A DNA stretch of 64,000 nt from Chondrilla cf. caribensis. Lineage: Eukaryota; Porifera; Demospongiae; Chondrillida; Chondrillidae. Positions 42,490 through 54,028 of the stretch are shown here, piece by piece. The stretch covers positions 466,001 through 530,000 of the forward strand of contig OZ026557.1 of assembly GCA_964020155.1 (NCBI GenBank), given 5' to 3'. The notes beneath the pieces are model-generated. The model made no database searches, was not told the DNA's origin, and was given only the letters and a program-made list of their open reading frames with translations. The number at the start of each line of letters is the position of its first letter. Within the stretch, counting starts at the first letter, position 1. A program made the translations under genes and the position numbers.

Positions 42490-43679
42490 TGGGACTCAAT
42501 ATCACCATTCTTATACCAACAACAGCCCGCGTATACATAGTAACCAATCGCCCAGTTGCAAGAACATCGATCCATCACAAGTAGGAAACTGGTTTAACAT
42601 AGTCAGACTCGCAATCCAGTTTCGTACGTACTATCACGTTTTCACGACAGTGGAAAGACTACAAATACTGCAGTGCCGGGCTGCGTCGTTTTGTAAGTAG
42701 AGTTGGACGCGTCGAATTAGTTGTTCGCCGATCACAACCTAGATAGCTGTAGCAACAACCTGCAATACCTCCGCTACACTGAAATCAATGCCTGGAAAGA
42801 CTACAAATCTCTGCAGTGGCTGCGTCTGGATCAAGTGCAGCGCCTGGACCAGCTATAGATTAATCAATATATAAGTAACCCTACCCCTGCACTTGATCCC
42901 CTGCATGCGACTACACGATAACCCGACATAAGAGACCGTGCGTATAAACCGGTGTGTCGTACAAAACAATTACAAGTGATACCATCACAACGTACGAAGA
43001 GCGCGTGTAGGTGGTAGACTACGAGCGGCATTGTTTCTATAATATGGGCTAACTTACTCGCTCACTTCAAGGTTCTGTAAGGAAACCGGGAATTACAGCG
43101 ATAAGAAGGACCAGAAACTTATTGTTGGATCTGCGACAATGACTCCGCTACAAGGTGGAAACCTTGGAAGCGGGGCAATTTTGGTTAAGAACGCTTCCGG
43201 TGAACATCGACGCGTCCGCGCATATCCAAACGCGTGATCACGAGCGCTGCGGTATCGACGCTGTACATAGTATTTCGTGTTCTTTTGAACCATAGCGCTC
43301 CTAGATCGGTACGATATAACAAAAATTTTAGTCGTGTTCTTAACACAGGGGAACATGTAGGCTATGTACAACCATTCTAACTGCTATGTGCTTATACTTA
43401 TTATTCCGGCTACAGACGCCTCTACATGAATTACTAACAGATTAAAGATGGCGAAAGGTACACATTGTACCAAAGCAATGATAAACAAATGAAAATTTTT
43501 GATTTAGCATTTCAAAGCGCCAGATCCTCTGCTTCTCTACCGCGTACCGGCACGACAGCAGAATGACTGTCGGTGAGTCATCAATGACGTTTGCACGTGA
43601 TTCAGTCCTAACCCCCCTACAACGCATGTGCAGTTGCACGTGTAGGTACCACGTGGGTGAAGTCGTATACAGACACATC
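42373..43679. promoter_or_regulatory. Divergent B2 / nucleolin intergenic region
   Basis: 1.3 kb between two genes transcribed away from each other; it should hold both promoters. An (AC)n tract lies at 42439-42487. A possible extra B2 5' exon (Met at 42574, donor AAT G|gtgata, phase 1) is compatible with the acceptor at about 42380, but its sequence (MDRCSCNWAIGYYVYAG) supports no known domain. No TATA box was assigned. Confidence 0.5.
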
Positions 43680-44750
43680 ATGGGCTCCAAGTCGAAGGAC
43701 AAGAAGACGAAGGTAAATAGCTTCTTGTTCGATGCATACGGGGAGATGAACCCATCCCTGTGGATTCATTTTGCTCATGTTACTTACTTGCAGAAAAGTG
43801 CCGACTCGACAGTACAAGAGAAGAAGCAGGTTTCGGACGGTACACCTGTGGATGGGAAGAAAGCGAAGAAACAGTCGAAAAAGGTAATAATGTCCTCATT
43901 TGCTTAAAAATCCTAGGTATCCCATCACCCGATGAGAAATAGGGCTCGTGTTTGAGTGTCACTGTCATCCACACGAGAAGAGGTCTGTTGAGTCGCACTG
44001 ATCCCCTGTCTTCTCACCGATGGTGTTGATGGCGAGCTGTTACCGTCAAAGAGTCTTGAGATTGCCCTGCTGTTCACTAGAGCTTGCACTCTCCATTACC
44101 CATATCTCTAGCTCAATATTAAGGATATTACTCTGTATAATCCGGTATACTCGTCTGTAACCTTGGCAATACAATATTCTTTCAGTATAATTCAGTATTC
44201 TCTTCATTGTACAAAATACGGTGTTTCCATGGTAATTAAACAGACGTACACCAATTTACAAGGTCTAAACCTGCAATGTCAGTGTACTTGTGGTTGATAA
44301 ATTCAGTCAGTTTTCTTTCCTTCCTTGTAATTGTTTAAATTCATCGTATCTGCCTTTTCAAACACATCACATGTTCACCAATTTTCCTGGAGCACAGGAT
44401 CTGATCTTTGTAACACATTTTTTTCCTTTTTGTGTGTTCATGTACAGTATGGAATGACATCGTTTGTCCTCTCCTTCAACCCTATCTACTTTCCCGCACA
44501 CAGAAGGAGAAGGTTGTGAAGAAGGTTGTTCCAGTCAAGCCCGAATCATCTTCGGATTCATCATCTGAAGAAGAAGAACAGGTTCAAGTGGTCAAAAAGG
44601 CCATAACTCCAACACAGGCAGCTCTCAAGACTGCAGCAAAGGTAAAGAGTAGTTCCAAAAAGAAGAAAGAGTCTTCCTCAGAAAGCAGCGAAAGTGATTC
44701 TGATGAGGAACAAGTGAATGTGGCAGTACAGAAAGGGTGTGTGTGTGTGT

Positions 44751-44801
<51 letters not shown>

Positions 44802-44804
44802 TGT

Positions 44805-44862
<58 letters not shown>

Positions 44863-47084
44863 TATGAAAATGTGTATGTGTGAATGCATCATGGCCTGTG
44901 CTGAACAAGGCACTTGTGACCATCTCCCGAGCAGGCACCTCTCCCTGTCCTCCCACCAGTTAGCACCCCCTGTGTCTATCCTCTTGCATTGTTGAGTTAA
45001 CTGTTAACAATATATACTGGTTAACACTGAAGTGAACTATAGCAATGCTTTGTACAGTGAATTATAGTTAATCTTCACATCTGCACACTGCACAGGCGTT
45101 GTGGTCTTGTCTTCACATCTGTACAGGCGTTGTGGTCTTGTCTTCACATCTGTACAGGCGTTGTGGTCTTCTTTTCACATCTGTACGGGCGTTGTGGTCT
45201 TGTTTTAACATCTGTACAAGCGTTGTGGTCTTGTCTTCACATCTGTACACTGTACAGGCATTGTGGTCTTGTCTTCACATCTGTACACTATACAGGCATT
45301 GTGGTCTTGTCTTCACATCTGTACACTGTACAGGCGTTGTGGTCTTGTCTTCACATCTGTACAGCCGTTGTGGTCTTGTCTTCACATCTGTACAGGCGTT
45401 GTGGTCTTGTCTTCACATCTGTACACTGTACAGGCATTGTGGTCTCTCCTACACAACTCTGTACCTCACCTATAGGAAAAAAGGTCAAGTGGTGAAGAAG
45501 TCCTCATCTTCCTCATCAAGCTCCAGTTCAGAAGATGAAAAAGTTACGAAACCGAAGAAGAAAGGGACCCCAGTACAAGTGAAGGGTAAGCCTTCACCTT
45601 TACCAAAGACTTCCAAGAAAGAGTCTCCTTCGAGCGAATCTGAAGAAGAGATAGAAAAAGGTTCTTCACCAGTGAAAAAAGTGCAACCCAAGATAATTAA
45701 GAAGAAATCGTCTTCTAGCTCAAGTTCAGAAGAAGATGAGCCACCCCCACCGCCAAAAGCCAAAGTCAAGTCGACACCCACACCTCAAAAACGCGGGAAG
45801 AACGCACAACCCAAAGTAGAGGACATGGACACCAGTGTAGCTAAACCAACTGAAAAGAAGGAATCGTCCTCATCTTCCAGTTCGAGTTCAGAAGAAGATG
45901 AACCAGTCCCACAGAAGAAATCCCCAACGGTGTCGAAGAAGGGGGTGGGAGTGGTTGCTAAGAAACAGGTTCCTGTGAAGGGAAAAACTGAGAGCTCCTC
46001 TTCCGATGAAGAAAGCTCTGATGATGAAGAAACAGCTATGGAGGTCACCAAGTCGAGTAAAAAGGAGGAGGAGAGTGATGATGAGTCTTCCGGCACAGAA
46101 GACACCGAAGAAGATTCTGATAGTGACACAGAGGTTTGTGAGTGGGAGTTGGCAAGTTGTGTTGCACAGTTCAGTCAAACAGCCCAACAGTCCATATAGC
46201 AAGCCTTGTGACAATGTTTGTAACCAAAGTCTGACAATCCTACTTGATGGGGCTGAGTGTGATAGTGATGTTGTATAGACTTACAGTACTAGAGTAGTTT
46301 GCCCCTTGTGCGGTACACTGTACGTACAGACACAATGTACATAGATAGTACGTCCCCTGTGTGGTACACTGTACGTACAGACCCAGTGTACCATAGATAG
46401 TACGTCCCCTGTGTGGTACACTGTACGTACAGACCCAGTGTACATAGATAGCATGTCCCCTGTGTGGTACACTGTACGTACAGACCCAGTGTACATAGAT
46501 AGCATGTCCCCTGTGTGGTACACTGTACGTACAGACACAGTGTACATAGATAGCATGTCCCCTGTGTGGTACACTGTACGTACAGACCCAGTGTACATAG
46601 ATAGTACGTCCCCTGTGCAGTACACTGTACGTACAGACCCAGTGTACCATAGATAGTACGTCCCCTGTGCAGTACACTGTACGTACAGACCCAGTGTACA
46701 TAGATAGCATGTCCCCTGTGTGGTACACTGTACGTACAGACACAGTGTACAGTTGCATAGTGCACAGTTGTAACGGTGTCTATGATGGTGCATTTGTGTT
46801 TCCTTCCAGTCCAAACCCATTAAACCTGTGACCAAAGTCAATGGAAAACGAGCTAAAAATGAATCTAAATCGGGTAGTTCTTCTTCAGAAGAAGAGGACT
46901 CCAGTGAGGAAGATGACGAAGACCAAGAAGCTGCCGTTGGTATCAAGAGACAGAAGGCACCTACAAAACCTGAAACACCATCTAAAAAGCCAAAACAAAA
47001 TGAAAATGAAGAAGGTCAGAACTTAATAGGAGCATGGTCACGTTTTATGCATATCTACGTACGTAAATATTTTTCCTTTTTTAT

Positions 47085-47148
<64 letters not shown>

Positions 47149-47375
47149 ATGCCTGTGTGTGTGTTCAATGATTAGTCAAGTTTATCTTGTCTGTTGGTAA
47201 CATGCTTTGTGATCAGGTTGACAAGAAATACTTGCCTCATTTCTTCAACAGCATTTACTGCATTCGTTGGAGGAATAGGTGATGCTTCTGAAGACGATTT
47301 GTATCATTTCTTCTCTGAAAATGATCTTGAGCCATCTCAAGTCAGAATTATTGGAGAAAAGGGGTATGTGTGTAG

Positions 47376-47427
<52 letters not shown>

Positions 47428-47469
47428 GTGCGTGTGTGTGCGTGTGCGTGTGTATGTGTAGATGTGTAG

Positions 47470-47535
<66 letters not shown>

Positions 47536-48552
47536 TATTGTATATTTATGTACACGCTCGTGTATGCACACACACATATTTATGTACACGCTCATGTGTA
47601 TGCACACACACACATGCGCACATGCACACACTCACACACGCACACTCGAACCACCCTCCTCTCCATCTTTAGGTTCGGGTATGCAGATTTCAGCTCTTCT
47701 GATGACCTTCAAAGTGCTCTCGCACTTAGCGGGAGTGATTTCAATGGCAGAGGAATACGAATTGACAAGGCTAACAGACGAAGCGGGGGGGATGCCCCTA
47801 GAGGGCGTGGCAGGGGCGGAGGCTTCCAAGGGAAATCTCCTGGGAGGTACAATGACGAAGAAAGGGAACCCAAGAAGACCTTGATTGTGTTGAGTCTGTC
47901 ATATGATTCTACTGAGGACTCCCTCAGAAAGGTGTTCAAAGGAGCGTCAGACATCAGAATTGTCACAGACAGGGAGACTGGCAGATCAAGAGGGTAAGGA
48001 GAGATCTGTCTGTCTGCTGTTACTGTATAGTGGGGATTTCTGTGGGAGACAGTTGATCAATTTCATTCAAAACAAACATTTGGAAGCCAAGTTTGGAATT
48101 GATGCATTGTAGAGCTATTCACGGCATTGAAATTCAGCAAGACTAATGTTGAGGATCCAACGGATGTGCAAACATGAAATCTTGTTATATTTCCCCCTGG
48201 TAGCAGTGGTTGACCTGGACTCTGCGATTTGTGTAGTTGCAAGTAGCAATTCTGTAAATGACTTTTCAAGTTCTGTAAGAGTTTACGTATTGGGTCTTCA
48301 AATGTGAAATTTTGAATGAACTGTTGACTGCACTTAGTGTACTTCTGTTTTCTTGGGGCTAACATCAACTTTCTCTTCTTCAGATTTGGATTTGTGGAAT
48401 ATGAGGACGTGGATACAGCCTCCAGTGCCCGGCAGAGGATGGACGGGAAGCAGCTCGACGGGAGGAGCATCTCGGTCCAGTTTGCTAAGGAGAGAGGAGA
48501 AAGAAGAGAGTCTGGAGGTTTTGGTGGGGGAGGCAGGGGAAGAGGACGTAAG

Positions 48553-48616
<64 letters not shown>

Positions 48617-48895
48617 TGTGTGCGTGTGTTGTATGTGTGTGTGGTGTAAATTTGTGTACATGTTTGTGTTTACATTTTTTGTGTTTACATTTGTGTGTGT
48701 GTGCATCACTGTGCATGCTGGGTTCTCTGTCATGCAGGTGGTGGATTTGGTGGTGGATTCGGTGGTGGATTTGGTGGTGGGCGTGGTGGACGGGGTGGTG
48801 GAAGAGGTCGAGGAAGGGGCGGGTTTGGTGGAACACCCCGAGGCAGAAGTGGAGCCATTCAGGAATTCAAAGGGTCCAGAGTGACTTTTGACTAA
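43680..48895 (+). CDS. NCL: Nucleolin-like nucleolar RNA-binding protein
   Basis: Nine exons: 43680-43712, 43794-43883, 44504-44736, 45476-46133, 46810-47014, 47252-47363, 47673-47993, 48384-48547 and 48738-48895, about 657 aa with closing phases. It starts MGSKSKDKKTK. Residues 1-406 alternate Lys-rich and Ser/Glu/Asp-rich blocks (SSSSSSSEDE, SSSEEDEPPPP), likely CK2 sites, as in nucleolin. Two RRMs follow: one from AFTAFVGGIGD to GFGYADF, split by an intron before RNP1, and one from KTLIVLSLSYD to GFGFVEYED. A GGDAPRGRGRGGGF linker lies between them. The C-terminus is an RGG/GGF domain. Vertebrate nucleolin has four RRMs; two is the yeast and plant number. Expected role: rRNA transcription and pre-rRNA processing. 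Alternative: another RRM/RGG nucleolar protein of this class. Confidence 0.9.
44736..44861. repeat. (GT)n at the nucleolin intron 3 donor
   Basis: GT tract with a few ATG interruptions beginning at the donor itself (AAAGG|gtgtgtgtg). Confidence 0.9.
45090..45450. repeat. 31-bp minisatellite in nucleolin intron 3
   Basis: About ten units of ggcgttgtggtcttgtcttc + acatctgtaca, some with a 12-bp extension (ctgtacactgta). Confidence 0.9.
46305..46750. repeat. 51-bp minisatellite in nucleolin intron 4
   Basis: About nine units with the core gtcccctgtgtggtacactg followed by tacgtacagacccagtgtac. Each unit holds the palindromic stretch gtacactgtacgtac. Confidence 0.9.
47093..47146. repeat. (GT)n in nucleolin intron 5
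   Basis: Pure GT tract about 80 bp after the donor. Confidence 0.95.
47364..47645. repeat. GT tract then AC tract bracketing nucleolin intron 6
   Basis: (GT)n from the donor to about 47534, then AC-rich imperfect sequence (47564-47645) shortly before the acceptor at 47672. The two arms are complementary in the transcript. Confidence 0.9.
48549..48640. repeat. (GT)n at the nucleolin intron 8 donor
   Basis: Begins immediately after GGAC|gtaagt. Confidence 0.95.
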
Positions 48896-50122
48896 CTCTA
48901 ATTTAAGCAAAAAGATTAATTTTGTGTACGACTTCTTTTTACACAAGCTTTCATTACTACTACGCTATTATACATGATTGACATGCCATGTGGTATGTAT
49001 TGGCCGTGTCGAATGATAACAAAACCACAAGTAATCCTTTTCAAGTCAGGACGTGGCACGAGTTTGAATGACGAAAGGTGACGTCCTTATCGGGGGTAGC
49101 TATAAGCGCGCCAATGACTACTAAAGGAGGCGCGTTTTGCTGACACCCTTCTACAACACTTTACCCGGATGCTTGCTGCGTGCGAGTTGTCCAAATTTTT
49201 GGAGCCCTTAGGGGGCAAACAAACCTTAATTTGCGATGTTACTTCAATTCATTGCTCAATGTAGAGTGGAGGGGAAATTCTTACAGGCCGTGAGCTGGAT
49301 TTGACGTTAGGTATCTTTTAGTTTCCTTGGACCAGACATCACATGCTTAAGAGGTTCAAGACCACTCTACCGACATCATTCGCCTCAGGATTCAAGTATT
49401 GAGTTTGCCATTGGTAAAGCTCAAATCCTTCACTAGTGATCCTGAAATTTTAAGATTTCTTCATTGATTTCTTGTTATAAGTGTTAAATTATAAGATGCT
49501 TAGCTTGCCAAAAAATGTATATACGTACGTACTTGAGATTATGGTATTGTCGAGTACAGCATGCAGCCACTGGTTAATAGCATACAAGTACACACGTACA
49601 TGTATCCACACATACAATATGTACAAACATATACAATGGGACCTCTCTATTAAGGACACATTGGGACCAGCTATTTTGTCCACTGTAGAGAGGTTGTCCA
49701 CTCTTCAGAGGTGAGAAATGTATTAGCACTATTTTCTACTTTTGGTACCTTAGAAAGTGTCCTTTGTAGGGAGGTAATATTTATGGTGTCCTTTATTGGG
49801 ATTCCTTTATATAGAGGGTCCACTGTACTCGCAATATATAGCCGCACATACAGCATGGTATGTGCGGCTATATATTGTATATTACACCATTATATATTAC
49901 ACCTAATACAGTATGTACACATACTATCAATATGTGTACAATACAGTATATGTATGTATGTACGTATGTGTTAATTACATAGTCATTCACATAATAATTT
50001 AGATGTTGTGAGATATGTATTAATACTGTATAGTACTTGTGACATGACAAGGCACTTTATCTACAATGACAGAAACAAAACACAAATTAAATGGAAACAG
50101 GGAATAGTTGATTGGGGATAAT
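48896..50122. other. Convergent nucleolin / CANT1 spacer
   Basis: Holds both 3' ends. Contains a MITE-like element (49632-49829) and AT-rich sequence; no gene was seen. Confidence 0.6.
49632..49829. mobile_element. MITE-like element, copy 2
   Basis: Ends 'acaatgggacctctctatta' and 'tttatatagagggtccactgtac' are imperfect inverted repeats. The interior (ctgtagagaggttgtccactcttcagaggtgag) matches the element at 59575-59779 in opposite orientation. Confidence 0.7.
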
Positions 50123-52438
50123 TTAGATGAATTCTATTCCTTCGAACCTGTGGTGAGAAGAGACAGAGTAGTGAAGCCAGAGTACCAGTGGTGAGTACAC
50201 AGTGCCAGTGGTGAAGCCACAGTGCCAGTGGTGAGGACACAGTGCCAGTGGTGAGGACAGTGCCAGTGGTGAGGACAGTACCAGTGGTGAGGACACACTA
50301 CCAGTGGTGAGGACACAGTGCCAGTGGTGAGGACACAGTGCCAGTGGTGAGGACAGTACCAGTGGTGAGGACACACTACCAGTGGTGAGGACACAGTGCC
50401 AGTGGTGAGGACACAGTGCCAGTGGTGAGGTCAGTGCCAGTGGTGAGGACAGTACCAGTGGTGAGGACAGTGCCAGTGGTGAGGACAGTGCCAGTGGTGA
50501 GGACACAGTGCCAGTGGTGAGGACAGTGCCAGTGGTGAGGACAGTGCCAGTGGTGAGGACACAGTGCCAGTGGTGAGGACAGTACCAGTGGTGAGGACAC
50601 AGTGCCAGTGGTGAGGACAGTGCCAGTGGTGAGGACAGTGCCAGTGGTGAGGACACAGTGCCATTGGTGAGGGAGTGCCAGTGGTGAGGACAGTGCCAGT
50701 GGTGAGGACAGTGCCAGTGGTGAGGACAGTACCAGTGGTGAGGACACAGTGCCAGTGGTGAGGACAGTGCCAGTGGTGAGGACACAGTACCAGTGGTGAG
50801 GACACAGTGCCAGTGGTGAGGACACAGTGCCATTGGTGAGGGAGTGCCAGTGGTGAGGACAGTGCCAGTGGTGAGGACAGTGCCAGTGGTGAGGACACAG
50901 TGCCAGTGGTGAGGACACAGTGCCAGTGGTGAGTACACACTACCAGTGGTGAGAACACGCTAGCAGTATCAACATAATATTTACTGTCACAGAAGTAGGC
51001 AGTATCCAACACTCACTTATAGCCGTCCATTATCTTTTTCTCGGCCATCACAACATCTCCTTTATGAGTGAATGCCATGATGTCTGTTATCATAGGTCAG
51101 GAAAACATACGTACCATGTGTTGCATTATTGGATGTTGTACATAGACACATATGTACATACGTAGATTCAAAGCACGATTGGTGAAAGCGTACATATGTA
51201 CGTGACATTTGCTAATATGCATTTACAAAACATCAAACATTCGCCATGGATACAGGTTGCTATGTGACCATTGTTTTCTTCTGATTTGAGTGCCACAATG
51301 AGTCTGTCTTTTGTTCCTGGTATGAATTTGAATGAGGAAAACCCGTGGTAGGAGTTAATTTCCTGGGTGGGCGGGAACAGGGATTCAAATACGTATGTAC
51401 GTACGTAAATGTGTATTCACAAACGTACATATGGAGCATATCAGTCAGTCGTGTATTCTGCTGTGAACATTGAAGAAACTCACCACATGTGTGCACATGC
51501 ATATGAACATGTACGTACACGGATGTGCGTGTTCTCACCAGTCAATTATTCTGACAATGACGGCAGTAGACAGCGAACAGCAAACTTACCCCAACTGTGC
51601 GTACTTGTATCTGTGAGAAGTCCTCTTCGCACACAAACAAGAAGTTAGTGGCTCTGTGTTCATCGGATTTATCATTGTACCTGAACATTATGTAGAGTGG
51701 GGTGAGGGATGACACTAGAAATGTACGTACACATGATTACGTGTTGGATAGTTCAAGAATGGTCCCTTTATAGAGGTGGTCATAGTGTAGAGGTGGTCTT
51801 AGTGTAGAGGTGGTCTTAGTGCAGAGGTGGTCTTAGTGTAGAGGTGGTCTTAGTGTAGAGGTGGTCTTAGTGTAGAGGTGGTCATAGTGTAGAGGTGGTC
51901 TTAGTGTAGAGGTGGTCATAGTGCAGAGGTGGTCTTAGTGTAGAGGTGGTCTTAGTGTAGAGGTGGTCTTAGTGCAGAGGTGGTCTTAGTGTAGAGGTGG
52001 TCTTAGTGTAGAGGTGGTCTTAGTGTAAAGGTGGTCTTAGTGTAGAGGTGGTCTTAGTGTAGAGGTGGTCTTAGTGCAGAGGTGGTCTTAGTGCAGAGGT
52101 GGTCTTAGTGTGGAGGTGGTCTTAGTGGAGAGGTGGTCTTAGTGGAGAGGTGGTACAATGTAGTTGAGGTGACATAGGGGATAGTTCAAGAGCAGTCACT
52201 TTGAAGAGGTGGTCCTAACACAGGTTCAACCGTACATTGAGTGTGCGTTTTACCAACGTTTCTTTGCTGGCTCTTCTGGGCAGGAAGAACCATTTCTTGT
52301 GATAGGGACTCCAGCAACCGGCTTCATGGATCACATATCTACACATGGACGTGTACAGGTACATATGAAACAACCCACACCAGACAAGCACATAAACGTA
52401 CGTACATCCATACATACACATGTACACTATGCACATGT

Positions 52439-52501
<63 letters not shown>

Positions 52502-52502
52502 T

Positions 52503-52568
<66 letters not shown>

Positions 52569-52570
52569 GA

Positions 52571-52655
<85 letters not shown>

Positions 52656-52871
52656 GGATGCTCTATACCAACGGATTTCATCATGGCATTGTATCTACTG
52701 GCCCAGTTCTCATGCACAGTATAACCAGAAGGTGATATTCTCTTCACGTACTGAGGATTCTCGTTTTGTACAACCTGCGTGTACCACAGCACAAACAACG
52801 GAATTGATGGTAAATAATCTGCTACCCACACAACATATTAATGTAAGTATGTACACACATGCATCATCATA

Positions 52872-52937
<66 letters not shown>

Positions 52938-53656
52938 TACACACACACACGCACACACACACACTCACCCCCGTGGTGGTGGTCCACACCTTCCCCAATC
53001 CCCCCACGTACAGAGTCCGGTCTTTAACTGTCATCCATTCTCCTTTGAAGCCCTTTGAGACGTGACCATTGCCGTCAGCCAGGACAACCCAGGGTATCAG
53101 GCTGTAGCCAAGGTCCTTAGGGAGCAGCTCATATACTGTGGAGAGGGCAGATAATACCAGCTCAAAGATACGGCATGTATGTACAGGTGTGTGAAGTACA
53201 GGTAAGTGAAGTACAGGTACGTATGTGAGGGTACAGGTGTGTGAGGTACAGGTGTGTGAGGTACAGGTGTGGGAGGGTACAGGTGTGTGAGGGTGCAGGT
53301 GTGTGAAGTACAGGTATGTGAAGTACAGGTGTGTGAGGTACAGGTGTGTGAGGGTACAGGTGTGTGAGGGTATATGGGGAATATACGAGCACATTAACCA
53401 GTGAACAAATAAAAACAACTACACACACCAACTCAACTACACACACCAACTCAACTACACACACCAACACAACTACACACACCAACTCCTGATCGATCAT
53501 CAACTGATAACAGTCTCCCATCAAACACAACCAGGTCGGACAGCTCCGCCCCACGTCCTCCATCAGACAAACGTGTTTCCAGAGAAATCTACAAAGGACA
53601 TAGGTGGTTGGTGATGTAGATACGTACGTATAATGTACATGTATACACACGTATGT

Positions 53657-53740
<84 letters not shown>

Positions 53741-53748
53741 CCACGCAA

Positions 53749-53798
<50 letters not shown>

Positions 53799-53834
53799 CT
53801 ACACATACCAACACAACTACACACACCAACACAA

Positions 53835-53892
<58 letters not shown>

Positions 53893-53910
53893 CTACACAC
53901 ACCAACACAA

Positions 53911-53948
<38 letters not shown>

Positions 53949-53966
53949 CTACACACACCAACACAA

Positions 53967-54028
<62 letters not shown>

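Noticed and set aside
43093..43371. Minus-strand open frame upstream of B2
   Set aside because: No domain, no fitting splice sites; lies in the divergent promoter region.
50123..51012. Minus-strand open frames rich in [12 protein letters not shown]
   Set aside because: Translation of the 18-20-bp intronic minisatellite; only the last 25 bp (50147-50123) are the real CANT1 exon.
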